In this document: positions 54,201 to 62,020 of the stretch, piece by piece
Numbering within the stretch: the stretch's first letter is position 1
Layout: each line of letters begins with the position of its first letter
NCBI GenBank assembly: GCA_009843505.1
Contig: VYDI01000028.1
Coordinates: forward strand, 266,424 to 330,423
DNA length: 64,000 bases
Direction of reading: 5' to 3'
DNA from: Holophagales bacterium
Lineage (GTDB): Bacteria > Acidobacteriota > Thermoanaerobaculia > Multivoradales > Multivoraceae
Made by a program: the position numbers and the translations under genes
The notes under the pieces: model-generated
The model's input: only the letters and a program-made list of their open reading frames with translations
The model's database searches: none
What the model was told of the DNA's origin: nothing

Positions 54201-54753
54201 CGAAGAGATCGAAGACGCCGCCGCGCTGCGCCACCGCGCCGACCGCCGCCACGAGGTCGCTCCGCCGGTAGCCGTGGGCGAGCAGCCGCGGCAGCAGATC
54301 CTCGGGCGAAACCTCGCCGCCGACCTCGAGCTCGACCACCGACCCGAGGTACGCGTCCGGCCGCGCCAGGCGGTGGAACAGGGCCCGCGGCGTACAGACG
54401 ACGGTGACTCTCGAAGCCCCAAGCAGGGCATCGTAGGCCGTGCTTTCCTGGGCGCGCACCAGCAGGGAAGCCTCGGCCTGCTGGTAAGGCGTCAGAGCCG
54501 GCGACGGGAAGGGGATGAGACGGGAGCGGCCCCGTCCACGCAGCAGCCCCGCCGCCTCGGTCCATGCCAGAACCTCGTTCTCGCTCGGCACGACGACGAG
54601 CTGCGCCCCGTCCCGGTCCTCCGCCAGCAACTCGAACACGACCGCGGCCGCCCGCACCGGCAGACCTGCGACGGCGGCCCTGTCGGCATCCGCCAACTCG
54701 CGGTAGTCCCGGCCGCGACGAATGCGGCGGCCCAGTTCACGCCACGCGGACAC
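51262..54753 (-). CDS. mfd: Transcription-repair coupling factor
   Basis: 1163 residues from GTG 54753; a TTG at 54798 would overlap ftsB. The UvrB-homology region is at the N-terminus (LIPFPSPALTPYQQAEAS), then the RNA-polymerase-interacting domain (LRVGEFVVHEDHGIGQFLGL), the RecG-like translocase with Walker A GDVGFGKTEVA and Walker B DEEQRFG, motif VI QLRGRVGRSD, and a C-terminal TRCF domain. It removes stalled RNA polymerase and recruits UvrA. Full length and ordinary. Confidence 0.95.
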   Translation of the reverse strand: MSAWRELGRRIRRGRDYRELADADRAAVAGLPVRAAAVVFELLAEDRDGAQLVVVPSENEVLAWTEAAGLLRGRGRSRLIPFPSPALTPYQQAEASLLVRAQESTAYDALLGASRVTVVCTPRALFHRLARPDAYLGSVVELEVGGEVSPEDLLPRLLAHGYRRSDLVAAVGAVAQRGGVFDLFAPGEPRPARLDLFGDTVESIHRFDPSTQRSEEPIESLRIRPLTPFVAGPERAAGLSALLLEERGGDLSDQARAQLEEMAAGEPFDGWEKYLPLLEPSTSLGEVMADAPVVVVDPERVSGEVEQHAGLLWEEYARRCDEGEIAAEPERLTVPADQVLALVERAAFRVGGTFDRVPGDSTGRRDRVDFGAVETDVLIDQLPRFPREVETAAARGDDLWLVARSERHEALRQTLGGREIDWDGGAVRLVDGELARGFRLPHAGLVLYGEGQLFRRRLSTSRRRRRMGPFVSGLRDLRVGEFVVHEDHGIGQFLGLKTLDGPSGEGPAVDGDPLRRQQARAVEVMELLYSSGRTLLLPLTRLDEIERYSGIDGIAPRLDQLGGSSWAKKKGRIRRSLKAIATDLLKLYAERRLAQAVPMDADSDRQLQFESAFPYEETPDQLEAVRTIKEDLARDQPMDRLLCGDVGFGKTEVAMRAAFKAVDNGLQVAVLAPTTILADQHLRTFRRRFQGFDVEIEMVSRFRSAAEIRAIRARLAEGRIHVLIGTHRLLSRDIDMPCLGLVVIDEEQRFGVAQKERLRELRRNVHVLAMSATPVPRTLQLSLAGVRDLSLIESPPRDRMAVETRILPFSGDLVREAIEFEVERGGQVFYVYNRVEDIEGILRYLRELVPGLRITVGHGQMEEAELGRRMRAFTAGEYDLLLATTIIENGIDIPNVNTMLVHRADRFGLAQLYQLRGRVGRSDQLGYCYLLAPPDTVLSEEARRRLVAIREFTELGAGFRIAARDLEIRGAGNLLGAEQSGHIAEVGIETYMKMLEHAIAELRGEAPSEAPSATISLPAAMSIPEDYIGEISLRLEIYRRLADAAEDPALLLAELRDRFGPPPEPVHTLIQGAELKRIAEGVGVQAIAHRNDRLTIRLRRDARIDVERLIRFVSEREGAAFAPDGVLTLRDVPGRESMEISLQLLELLSGEAHRRLGAVETVH

Positions 54754-54769
54754 CGGTCGGGGGTCGGAG

Positions 54770-55120
54770 TCAGTCGTCCGTCTGCGGCAGGACGACAACC
54801 GTGTCGCCCGGCCTCACGAGACCGAGCTCCTCGCGCGCCAGCCGCTCGAGCACGACGGGATCGTCCTGCAGTAACTCCACCGTGCGCCTGAGTCGCTCCA
54901 CGCGCAGCCGGGTCTCCTCCAGGTCGATCTCGAGTTCCGCCTCCCGCTCCGCGAGCTCAGCCAGTCCCGCGTAGCTCTCGGAGCCCGCCCTCGCGAGAAA
55001 CAGAAGAGCCAGGATCAGCCCCACGCCGATCAACGTCGGCAGCGAACGCTGAGCCCTCTCGCGCCAACGATCCACGCGCTCCCGCAGCCGTTCGCGCCCG
55101 TCTGGAGGCGTCGCCGACAC
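54770..55120 (-). CDS. ftsB: FtsB/DivIC-like septum formation initiator
   Basis: 116 residues: short basic tail, one membrane helix (LPTLIGVGLILALLFLA), then a coiled coil (LAELAEREAELEIDLEETRLRVERLRRTVELL) and the conserved end VVLERLAREELGLVRPGDTVVVL. This is the FtsB pattern; it would pair with FtsL and FtsQ. It lies outside the dcw cluster, heading a minus-strand run with mfd and the isomerases. Start GTG 55120 without an obvious ribosome site. Confidence 0.88.
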   Translation of the reverse strand: MSATPPDGRERLRERVDRWRERAQRSLPTLIGVGLILALLFLARAGSESYAGLAELAEREAELEIDLEETRLRVERLRRTVELLQDDPVVLERLAREELGLVRPGDTVVVLPQTDD

Positions 55121-55169
55121 GGGGAAAGCCTACACGAGCCGCGGTCCCGCGTCCGGAGCGTCCGAGTGG

Positions 55170-55198
55170 TTGACACCTCCTCCCGCCTGTGCCACGAT
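55170..55198 (+). promoter_or_regulatory. Promoter of tRNA-fMet
   Basis: TTGACA (55170-55175) is a perfect -35. Exactly 17 bases later comes CACGAT (55193-55198) as -10. The predicted start near 55205 leaves a leader of about six bases before the mature tRNA. Confidence 0.7.
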
Positions 55199-55210
55199 TT
55201 TCGGTCCTGA

Positions 55211-55287
<77 letters not shown>

Positions 55288-55297
55288 AGTCGATACA

Positions 55298-55324
55298 GGG
55301 CGCGGCCGTTGGCCGCGCCCTTTT
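55298..55324 (+). terminator. Rho-independent terminator of tRNA-fMet
   Basis: GGGCGCGGCC-GTT-GGCCGCGCCC is a perfect 10-bp stem with a 3-base loop followed directly by TTTT, ten bases after the tRNA. It is the clearest intrinsic terminator in the window. Confidence 0.9.
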
Positions 55325-55326
55325 CG

Positions 55327-55353
55327 CTGGGTGCGCGGGTCTTCTGACCCGCC
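55327..55353. repeat. REP-like hairpin, copy A
   Basis: CTGGGTGC is followed by a 7-bp stem (GCGGGTC/GACCCGC) with loop TTCT and then C. Copy B at 61682-61708 has the same flank and loop pattern (TCCT) but a different, compensating stem. This looks like a short palindromic extragenic repeat family. Confidence 0.55.
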
Positions 55354-55398
55354 TCAGGGAACACTGCCGGCGCGCAGCGCCGTCCGCACTGGAATCCC

Positions 55399-56487
55399 CT
55401 ACCGGATGAACGGCAACACCGAGTAACGCACCCGCTTCGTGTAGCGCTCCCAAAGTTCTCCGTACTTCGCGCGGCAGCGGCGGTCGTCGCGCCTCGAGCG
55501 GTGCAGGAGCAGCCCCGTAAGCCACGCCGGAAGCAGGAAGGGCACCCAGGACACAAAGCCGGTGGTCAGCGTGAACGCGAGGTAGACGCAGATCTCGCCG
55601 GTGTAGTTGAGGTGCCGGCCGATTCCCCAGAAGCCGGACACCAGCAAACGCCCGTCCAGGGTCTCGGCGGGCCGGCCCCAGATCCTGACGTTCGGGTCCT
55701 GCTTGAAGCGGTGTTTCTGCTCGTTGGCGCCGCGGAACATCCAGAAGCCGAAGGCGGCGAGCAGGACGATCCCGACCGCCGCGACCGGCGGCAAAGTGTC
55801 CGGCGCGTCGACCAGCCACCACCCGGACAGGCAGTAGAAGAACGGCACCAGGACGTAGTCGCCCCAGACGAGGCCCAACCCGAACCGCTCGGCGATGATG
55901 TCCCACGTGTGGACCATTCCGTACTCGAACTGGAAGTAGTTGAACACGTAGACGAAGGTGATGGCCTGGTAGATCGCCATCGCCAAGGTCAGCCGGCCGT
56001 CGGTTTCGAACTGGACGGCGGCGAAGGACAGGTTGAACACCGCCAGGCCGATGAGCGACGGGCGGTAGCTGAACATCTTCAGGTCCACGCCGCAGCAGGT
56101 CGGGTTGAGCTCCGAACCCATCAGGAACCCTCTCCCGGCGTCCGGGGAGGTGGCCCGGGCTCGCGCTCCCCGGAGATAGAGCCAGCCGGACGCGGCCAGG
56201 GCGAAGACATTCGCGACGACGAACAACGCGGCGAAGTGCGTGTGCAGCACGGAGAAGGAGAACCAGCCGAAGCCCTGTGCGACGACCCCCAGGGTCACGG
56301 TGACCAGGAAGAGGGGAAGACCGTTCAGCTTGTAGACGCGTGTCTCCCCCTCGAGCTCGGGCCCGGCGACCCGGCGGCCCGGCAGGACCATCGAACCCAC
56401 GAAGAGAAAGCTGACGAACAGCAGCAGCATCCCCGCCGCCTCGAGCAGGGTGCCGGCCGACAGCGCGGACAACGAGAACTGCGGCAT
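55399..56487 (-). CDS. ERG4/ERG24-family sterol reductase homolog
   Basis: 362 residues with eight to ten membrane helices. The ATG has GGAGG seven bases upstream. Family segments in order: FLMGSELNPTCCGVDLKMFSYRPSLIGL, NYFQFEYGMVHTWDIIAERFG, WGDYVLVPFFYCLSGWWL, ANEQKHRFKQDP, LLVSGFWGIGRHLNYTGEI, and the C-terminal signature LLLHRSRRDDRRCRAKYGELWERYTKRVRYSVLPFIR-like end, split here only by family numbering. In eukaryotes these enzymes reduce C14 or C24(28) sterol double bonds with NADPH. The substrate in this organism is unknown; no other sterol genes are in the window. Confidence 0.87.
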   Translation of the reverse strand: MPQFSLSALSAGTLLEAAGMLLLFVSFLFVGSMVLPGRRVAGPELEGETRVYKLNGLPLFLVTVTLGVVAQGFGWFSFSVLHTHFAALFVVANVFALAASGWLYLRGARARATSPDAGRGFLMGSELNPTCCGVDLKMFSYRPSLIGLAVFNLSFAAVQFETDGRLTLAMAIYQAITFVYVFNYFQFEYGMVHTWDIIAERFGLGLVWGDYVLVPFFYCLSGWWLVDAPDTLPPVAAVGIVLLAAFGFWMFRGANEQKHRFKQDPNVRIWGRPAETLDGRLLVSGFWGIGRHLNYTGEICVYLAFTLTTGFVSWVPFLLPAWLTGLLLHRSRRDDRRCRAKYGELWERYTKRVRYSVLPFIR

Positions 56488-56512
56488 GCCTGTACCTCCC
56501 TTTCCAGCGAGG

Positions 56513-57700
56513 TTACCCGGCAGGGTCCGCCGGCAAGCGCGCGGACATCGCCGCGGCGACGATCAGAATCGCCCCGATGGCAACGAACGGAGCCTCAGGC
56601 GACAAGGCCTGGAACATGTAGGCCGCGACCAGCGGCGCCGCGATCTTGCTGCCGTTGCCGTACGCCTGCTGCACACCGAGCACCTGCCCGACGACGCCGC
56701 TTCCGGGGGCGCGCTTCGAGACCTGGGATGTCGTGCAGGGGAAGAGCAGCGACGTTCCGAGCGGGACCAGGAAGATTGCCGCTCCGAGCGTCCAGAGACC
56801 CGTGGCGAACGGAATGGCGATCAATCCGACGCCGAAGCTCACGGCACCGGCGCGCAGAACCCTGACCTCGCCGAAACGCCGAACGGCGGGCCCCAAAGCG
56901 AACACCCGGAAGGCGATGGACAGGCCGCCCAGGTAGAAGAAGAACAGGCCGATGCTCGACTCGTCTACGCCAAACCGGCGCCCGAGGTAGAGGCCGATGA
57001 TCGCGATCATTCCGGCCATGCCGATCTGTCCGGCGGCGTAGATCCAGATCAGCAGGTTGAGCGGACGCAGCGGCTGCACGGCCACGCGACCGACTGCGGC
57101 GAGGATCGAGTAGCGCGTCTCCTCCGCCTGTTCCCCTTCCCTTCTCGGTCGCGACTCCGGCAGCCAGAAGCGCGCGAACACCGCCGCCGCCAGACTGAAC
57201 GCCGCGGCCACGGCGCCGGCCCCGGCCGGATGAAGCTGGCCCGCCAGACCGCCCACGGCCGGGCCGATCATTGCCGCTGAGCTGGTGACGGCGGTGACCC
57301 AGCCGATGCCCTCGGCGCGGCGCTCTCCGGTGACCGAGTCGGCGATGTAGGCGAACACCACCGGCACCGTGCCGCCGCCGACTCCGTGCACCAGGCGGGC
57401 CAGGAGCAGCAGTTCGAGCGACTGGGCCAGGCCGAAGAGCAGGTAGCCCGCGGCCGAGACGACGAGGCCGAGGAGCAGCGCCGGCCTGCGGCCTCTGCGA
57501 TCGGCGAGCCGGCCCCAGAGCGGCGCGGTCGCCATCGACGCCAGGGCGAAGGCGGACACCAGGGCGCCCACTTCCAGGGGCGTCGCGCCGTAGCGCTCGG
57601 CGTAGAACGGCAGGAGCGCCACGACCAGGAACTCGCCCAGCGTGCTGACGAAGGCGACGACCATGAGCGCCGCCAGGCGATGGTCGATCAAGCGCGACAC
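56513..57700 (-). CDS. MFS transporter (DHA1-like)
   Basis: 395 residues with twelve predicted helices. The A-motif is GRLADRRGRRPALLLG between helices 2 and 3, and LVHGVGGGTVPVVFAYIADS is the helix 5 region of drug/proton antiporters. It resembles the TCR/Bmr group, so export of a hydrophobic compound is likely but unproven. The start is uncertain: GTG 57700, GTG 57724, GTG 57739 and TTG 57691 are all in frame, and the first residues fall in a 24-bp repeat array. I chose 57700 as closest to a normal MFS N-terminus. Confidence 0.87.
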   Translation of the reverse strand: MSRLIDHRLAALMVVAFVSTLGEFLVVALLPFYAERYGATPLEVGALVSAFALASMATAPLWGRLADRRGRRPALLLGLVVSAAGYLLFGLAQSLELLLLARLVHGVGGGTVPVVFAYIADSVTGERRAEGIGWVTAVTSSAAMIGPAVGGLAGQLHPAGAGAVAAAFSLAAAVFARFWLPESRPRREGEQAEETRYSILAAVGRVAVQPLRPLNLLIWIYAAGQIGMAGMIAIIGLYLGRRFGVDESSIGLFFFYLGGLSIAFRVFALGPAVRRFGEVRVLRAGAVSFGVGLIAIPFATGLWTLGAAIFLVPLGTSLLFPCTTSQVSKRAPGSGVVGQVLGVQQAYGNGSKIAAPLVAAYMFQALSPEAPFVAIGAILIVAAAMSARLPADPAG

Positions 57701-57808
57701 TTGGCGGTCTTCCAGGCCCGACACTTCTCGACAGTCCACATGCGACAGCTCGCAGCGGTCAAGCGTGACAGGTCGCGGCAGGCCAAGCGCGACACGGAGG
57801 TCTTCGAC
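57691..57808. repeat. Degenerate 24-bp tandem array (five units)
   Basis: On the plus strand CGACA or TGACA recurs at 57695, 57719, 57743, 57766 and 57790, spacings 24, 24, 23, 24, with extra copies at 57729 and 57805. Units begin AAGCGCGACAC or similar and often end GGTCTTC or TCCA. The array spans the gap between the ABC permease stop and the MFS start and runs into the MFS 5' end, where it would read as an octapeptide repeat. Confidence 0.6.
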
Positions 57809-57811
57809 ACG

Positions 57812-59500
57812 TCAGAGCCGGCCGCCGGCCCGGTCGTCCCAGGCGATGAAGGCGGCCGCGCTCAACACCATCAGCAGCACACCGTAGGCGGCGGCGATTC
57901 CCGTTTCCTGAATCCGCAGGCTGGACTGGATCTCGATCGAGATCGGACGGGTGTCGTAGGTGTAGAGCACGATCGAGGTCACGAAGTCGCCGAGCATCGT
58001 GATGAAGGCGAGGCCCGCACCCGCGATGACCGCCGGCCGCAGCAGGGGCAGCACGATCTGCAACACCGTCCTCAGCGCTCCCGCGCCGAGACTCGCCGCG
58101 GCTTCCTCCAGGCGCGGGTCGAGCTGGCGCAAGCCGGCGAAGATGGAACGTCCGGTCAGCGGCAGGGAGCGAACCAGGTACGCCAGCGGCAGGATCCAGA
58201 GCGTGCCCACCAGCACGAAGCGGCCGACCCACGGCGCGTTGACGCTCATCGCGGCCGCCAGGGCCAGAGCGAACACGGTGCCGGGTATCGCCCAGGGCAG
58301 GGTCATCATCGCCTCGAGCGCCCGTCCCGGCACGCCGCCACGCCGGAGCGACAGCCGGGCCGCCATCACCCCGACCACGACTGCCGCCAGCGTTGCAACG
58401 GCGGCCATCCAGAGCGAGTTCAGCGCCGGCCGCAGCCGTTCGGCGGATGACAGGAGGTCGCCGTAGTTGACGAGCCCGAGCACCGGCGGGAACGCCTCGA
58501 CGGTCCACGTATTCGGCGGCACGAGCGACATCAGGATCAGCGTCGCGTGCGGCAGCAGGAGCACTCCGGCCAGGATCCAGCCGCCACACGCAGCCGCGAC
58601 CCTGGCGCCCCGGCTGTGTAAACGCCGACGCGCCGGCGGCGTGCCCCGCGCTCCCGACGCCAGGTCCAGGCCCGGATCGATCTTGCGTAGCAGAAGCAAC
58701 GAGGCGAAGGCGAGGAGCGCCAGCATCGTCGTTTCGACGTACGCCATGCGCAGTTCGCCGTTCAGTTTCGAGGCGACGATCTGGGTCGTCATCACCCGGA
58801 AGCCGCCGCCGAAGATGTAAGGAGCGGAGAACGATCCGAGCGAGGTCATGAAGGTAAGCAGCGTCGCCCCGGCGAGAGCCGGCCGGAGCCGCGGCAGGGT
58901 GACCCGGAAGAGGATCTGCGACCGGCTGGCGCCCAGGCTCTGCGCCGCCTCGATGGCCGCCCCGTCCTGCCCGGACAGCCCGGCTCGCGTGAACAGGTAG
59001 AAGTAGACGTACATCGAGTACGCGTGGACCAGGAGGATCGCCCACGCTCCGGTCAGGCGCCAGGACACGTCGAGCCCCAGGCTCTGCAGCCCGCGAGCCG
59101 CCAGACCGCTCTCGCCATAGAGGAAGAGAAACGCGATGACGCCCACCAGCGGCGGCAGCGCCACCGGCAGCGCGACCAGGGCGCCGAGCAGGCGCCGGCC
59201 CGGAATCTCGTTGCGCTCGAAGAGGAAACCGAGCGGCACACCGATCGCGGCCGCGGCCAGGGTGGACAGGACGGAGATCCAGAGCGTCCGCCACATCGCG
59301 TTCCACTCGTCGGCACGGGTGAAGAAGGACTGGAACGCCTCCGTCGTCGGGCCGCCCCCGCCCGGGCTGCCGATGCCGAAGGCCTCCGCCGCGACCACGA
59401 GCAGCGGGTAGCCGACGAGCCAGACCAGGAACGCCAGCACAAGCCACGGCATGAGCGACTGGAGCTGTGGCGCCTTCCCGCCCGCTCCGGCGGCGCTCAA
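57812..59500 (-). CDS. ABC transporter permease, double BPD domain (Fe(3+)-type)
   Basis: 562 residues with two complete permease halves, each with an EAA loop (EAAQSLGASRSQILFRVTLPRL at ~185-205 and EEAAASLGAGALRTVLQIVLPLL at ~480-505) and about six helices. This double arrangement is typical of FbpB/SfuB iron transporters. The TTG start overlaps the stop of the ATPase gene (TTGA). It works with the next two upstream genes as an importer. Confidence 0.9.
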   Translation of the reverse strand: MSAAGAGGKAPQLQSLMPWLVLAFLVWLVGYPLLVVAAEAFGIGSPGGGGPTTEAFQSFFTRADEWNAMWRTLWISVLSTLAAAAIGVPLGFLFERNEIPGRRLLGALVALPVALPPLVGVIAFLFLYGESGLAARGLQSLGLDVSWRLTGAWAILLVHAYSMYVYFYLFTRAGLSGQDGAAIEAAQSLGASRSQILFRVTLPRLRPALAGATLLTFMTSLGSFSAPYIFGGGFRVMTTQIVASKLNGELRMAYVETTMLALLAFASLLLLRKIDPGLDLASGARGTPPARRRLHSRGARVAAACGGWILAGVLLLPHATLILMSLVPPNTWTVEAFPPVLGLVNYGDLLSSAERLRPALNSLWMAAVATLAAVVVGVMAARLSLRRGGVPGRALEAMMTLPWAIPGTVFALALAAAMSVNAPWVGRFVLVGTLWILPLAYLVRSLPLTGRSIFAGLRQLDPRLEEAAASLGAGALRTVLQIVLPLLRPAVIAGAGLAFITMLGDFVTSIVLYTYDTRPISIEIQSSLRIQETGIAAAYGVLLMVLSAAAFIAWDDRAGGRL

Positions 59501-60594
59501 CGACCGGACTCCCCCGCCGCGGCAAACGCGGAGGGCAACTCTCCGGCAAGCTGCCGGACGACGCAGGCGCCTTTCAAGCCCGCCGCGGCTCCCGGCATCG
59601 CCACCTCGACGGTGGGTCCCGCCGCCAGCCGCACCGTGTAGAAGCTGTTGCTGCCGGTGAAGCGCTCAGTCTCGATCTCACCGGAGAGGCCCGGTCCCTC
59701 GCCCGTCTCGAGACTCACGGACTCCGGACGAACACAGACGTCGACCCGGTCGTTCACGGCGAGCTCGCCGCTACTCCGGCAACGCCAGGCCGGGGCCTCG
59801 GGCTGCGACTCGAGGCGCACCGTCAGTTCGTCGCCGCCATGCCGCTCCTTCACGACCCCCGCCAGCACGGAGCAGCGACCGACGAACGTGGCCACGAAAC
59901 GCGAAGCGGGATCCCGGTAGAGCTCGGCCGGTCCTCCGACCTGCTCCAGACCTCCCTCGTTCAGCAGGCCGATCCGCTCGCCGAGCTCGAACGCCTCCTC
60001 CTGCTCGTGAGTCACCAGCACGGTCGTGATGCCCGTCTGCTTGACGGTCCGCCGCAGGTCGGCCCGGGTTTCCTCGCGCAACGCCGGGTCGAGATTGGAG
60101 AGCGGCTCATCGAGCAACAGCACTCGCGGCCGCGGCGCCAGCGCCCGGGCGAGAGCCACCCGCTGCTGCTGGCCGCCCGAAAGCTCCGCGATCCGCCGCT
60201 GCTCGAAGCCGGAGAGGCGTACGAGTTCGAGCATCTCGGCGACCCGGACCTCCGTCTCGCCCTGCGCCCCGCCACGGACCTTCAGCCCGAAGGCGACGTT
60301 CTCGGCCACGCTCAGGTGCGGGAAGAGCGCGTAGCTCTGGAACAGCATGCCGACACCACGGCGCGCCGGCGGCAGGTGTTCGACGGCCTCGTCCGCGATC
60401 AGCAGACGTCCCCGGTCGAGTTGCTCGAAGCCCGCCAGCAGACGGAGCATCGTCGTCTTGCCGCTTCCGCTCGGCCCCAGCAGAGCGAAGATCTCCCCCG
60501 GGTCGACGGTCAGCGAAACGCCGGCGAGAACGACCGTCTCGTCGAACGCCTTGAAGACGTCGTCGAAGCGGACGGAAACCCCGGACGCAGTCAC
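59497..60594 (-). CDS. ABC transporter ATP-binding protein (FbpC/PotA type)
   Basis: 365 residues. Walker A GPSGSGKTT, Q-loop LFQSYALFPHLSVAENVAFGL, signature LSGGQQQRVALARALA, Walker B RVLLLDEPLSNLD and the H-loop VTHEQEEA are intact. The C-terminal ~120 residues form a TOBE/OB domain (CVRPESVSLE). GTG start 16 bases after the binding-protein gene. Substrate could be iron, thiamine or polyamine; the double permease favours iron or another oxyanion-complexed ion. Confidence 0.9.
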   Translation of the reverse strand: MTASGVSVRFDDVFKAFDETVVLAGVSLTVDPGEIFALLGPSGSGKTTMLRLLAGFEQLDRGRLLIADEAVEHLPPARRGVGMLFQSYALFPHLSVAENVAFGLKVRGGAQGETEVRVAEMLELVRLSGFEQRRIAELSGGQQQRVALARALAPRPRVLLLDEPLSNLDPALREETRADLRRTVKQTGITTVLVTHEQEEAFELGERIGLLNEGGLEQVGGPAELYRDPASRFVATFVGRCSVLAGVVKERHGGDELTVRLESQPEAPAWRCRSSGELAVNDRVDVCVRPESVSLETGEGPGLSGEIETERFTGSNSFYTVRLAAGPTVEVAMPGAAAGLKGACVVRQLAGELPSAFAAAGESGR

Positions 60595-60610
60595 CGCGGG
60601 ACGCGCCCGG

Positions 60611-61654
60611 TCATCCTCCGCCCTGGCCGCGAACGGCCCGGTCCCACTCCGCCATCCACGCGGCGCCGTTCTCCTCGATCATCCGCCAGTCGACTTCGGC
60701 ACGGCGCAGTCGCGACTGCACGTCGGCGACCCACGGGGCGAGCACCTCCGCGTCCAGGTCGCCTCGTGCCGGCAACCGGAACGCTTCCCGCACCGCCAGC
60801 CCGAGCGCTTCGGCAGATCCCAACCAGTCGAGGAACGCCTCCGCCTCGTCCTCATTGTCCGAGCCCGCGACCACGCCGACCGAATCCTGGATCACCGCGG
60901 TGCCGCTCGCCGGAAAGCGGTACGCGATCGGCGCGCCCCGATCGATCAGGGAGAGCGTGTCGGTCATCTCCCAGAGCGTGAGCACGCCCTCCTGGCGAGT
61001 CAGCTTCTCGTGGAGGACCGCAGGGCTGTGGACGTACTCCCGGGTCTGGCCGTCCAGGCGCCTCAGCCAGTCGAAGCCGGCCTCGGTGCTGCCGGTCTCG
61101 ATCACCGAGTCGGCCAGGATCTTCCCGAAGATGGTCCGCATCGTGCCGCTGGCCAGCGGATCGCGGATCACGACCTCGTCGTGCCAGCGCTCGTCGAGCA
61201 GATCGTCCCAGTCGGCGGGCGCTTCGTCCTCACCGATCGCATCGCGGTTGTAGACGATGATCGTCGGCGTCTGGTACAGCGTGTAGTAGAGGCCCTCCTG
61301 GTGCCGGTCGGCCGGATCGAGGGCCGCGGCCCAGGACGGTTCGGACGGCGCCAGCAGGCCCTCGGCGGCGCCCCGCGCCAGGATCGTCGCCGGGCCGCCG
61401 AACCACACGTCCGCCTGCGGGTTGGCCCGTTCCGACCGGATCCGGTCGTAGACCTCCTGCGAGCCCATGTCGAGCCAGCGCACGTCGACATCGGGCCGAG
61501 TCTGTTCGTACGCCTGCTCGACGACCGTCAGCAGATCCCGGCCGTGCGGCGAGTAGACCACCAGCGGTGTCCTCCCATCGCCCCCGCAGCTCGCCACGGC
61601 CGCGGCCGCCACGAGACAGAGGAGGACTGATAGACGGCCCAGGGCGTTCGGCAT
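60611..61654 (-). CDS. ABC transporter substrate-binding lipoprotein (Fe(3+)-type)
   Basis: 347 residues from ATG 61654. A lipoprotein signal (LSVLLCLVAAAAVASCGG) places the lipid on Cys23. The mature part is a type II periplasmic binding fold: PLVVYSPHGRDLLTVVEQAYEQ, ADVWFGGPATILARGAAEGLL, YTLYQTPTIIVYNRD, and DPLASGTMRTIFGKIL. It resembles FbpA/AfuA-like binders, though the exact ligand is not readable. First gene of the importer operon. Confidence 0.88.
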   Translation of the reverse strand: MPNALGRLSVLLCLVAAAAVASCGGDGRTPLVVYSPHGRDLLTVVEQAYEQTRPDVDVRWLDMGSQEVYDRIRSERANPQADVWFGGPATILARGAAEGLLAPSEPSWAAALDPADRHQEGLYYTLYQTPTIIVYNRDAIGEDEAPADWDDLLDERWHDEVVIRDPLASGTMRTIFGKILADSVIETGSTEAGFDWLRRLDGQTREYVHSPAVLHEKLTRQEGVLTLWEMTDTLSLIDRGAPIAYRFPASGTAVIQDSVGVVAGSDNEDEAEAFLDWLGSAEALGLAVREAFRLPARGDLDAEVLAPWVADVQSRLRRAEVDWRMIEENGAAWMAEWDRAVRGQGGG

Positions 61655-61681
61655 CAGCCGCCAAGTGTACGTCGCCCCACA

Positions 61682-61708
61682 CTGGGTGCGCCGGCGTCCT
61701 CGCCGGCC
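61682..61708. repeat. REP-like hairpin, copy B
   Basis: CTGGGTGC followed by GCCGGCG-TCCT-CGCCGGC and C. It aligns base for base with copy A at 55327-55353 except in the stem, where both sides change together. A second dyad, CGAGGC-GCCA-GCCTCG, lies shortly after (about 61723-61738). Together they fill the gap between the importer operon and the next gene upstream. Confidence 0.55.
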
Positions 61709-61745
61709 AGGTGAAGATCGCACGAGGCGCCAGCCTCGCTCCTTC

Positions 61746-62018
61746 TCAACCGGTCGCCGGCGTGACCAGACTCGGATGGAAGCGCCGGAGGTTGCGGAAG
61801 TAGGTACGGTGTGACTTGGCCAACCAGTCGAGGTCAACGGCATCGACATCGCCGACCTCGGCCAGCTGCCCTTCGAGCAGGCGACGAGGGTAGACCTTCA
61901 TCTCGCCGACGATCAGGACCGGCTCGCCGTCTTCGGTGGTGGTCTCCACCCGAAGGCCCTCCGCCTCGAGTTCACGCCGGAGCAGATCTCCCAGGCGCTG
62001 GAGAACGTCACCCGACAC
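61746..62018 (-). CDS. Small hypothetical protein
   Basis: 90 residues, GTG start two bases after the dehydratase stop, so probably co-transcribed with it. The sequence is helical at the N-terminus (VLQRLGDLLRRELEAEGLRVETTTEDG) with a strand pair (EPVLIVGEMKVYPRRLLEGQ) and a basic end (SHRTYFRNLRRFHPSLV). No known domain recognised and no signal peptide. Composition fits the neighbours. Confidence 0.65.
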   Translation of the reverse strand: MSGDVLQRLGDLLRRELEAEGLRVETTTEDGEPVLIVGEMKVYPRRLLEGQLAEVGDVDAVDLDWLAKSHRTYFRNLRRFHPSLVTPATG

Positions 62019-62020
62019 GG

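Noticed and set aside
57664..57815. Extension of the MFS protein upstream through the whole 24-bp array
   Set aside because: The frame is open to the permease stop, but there is no ATG, GTG or TTG upstream of 57739, so most of the array cannot be coding for it.
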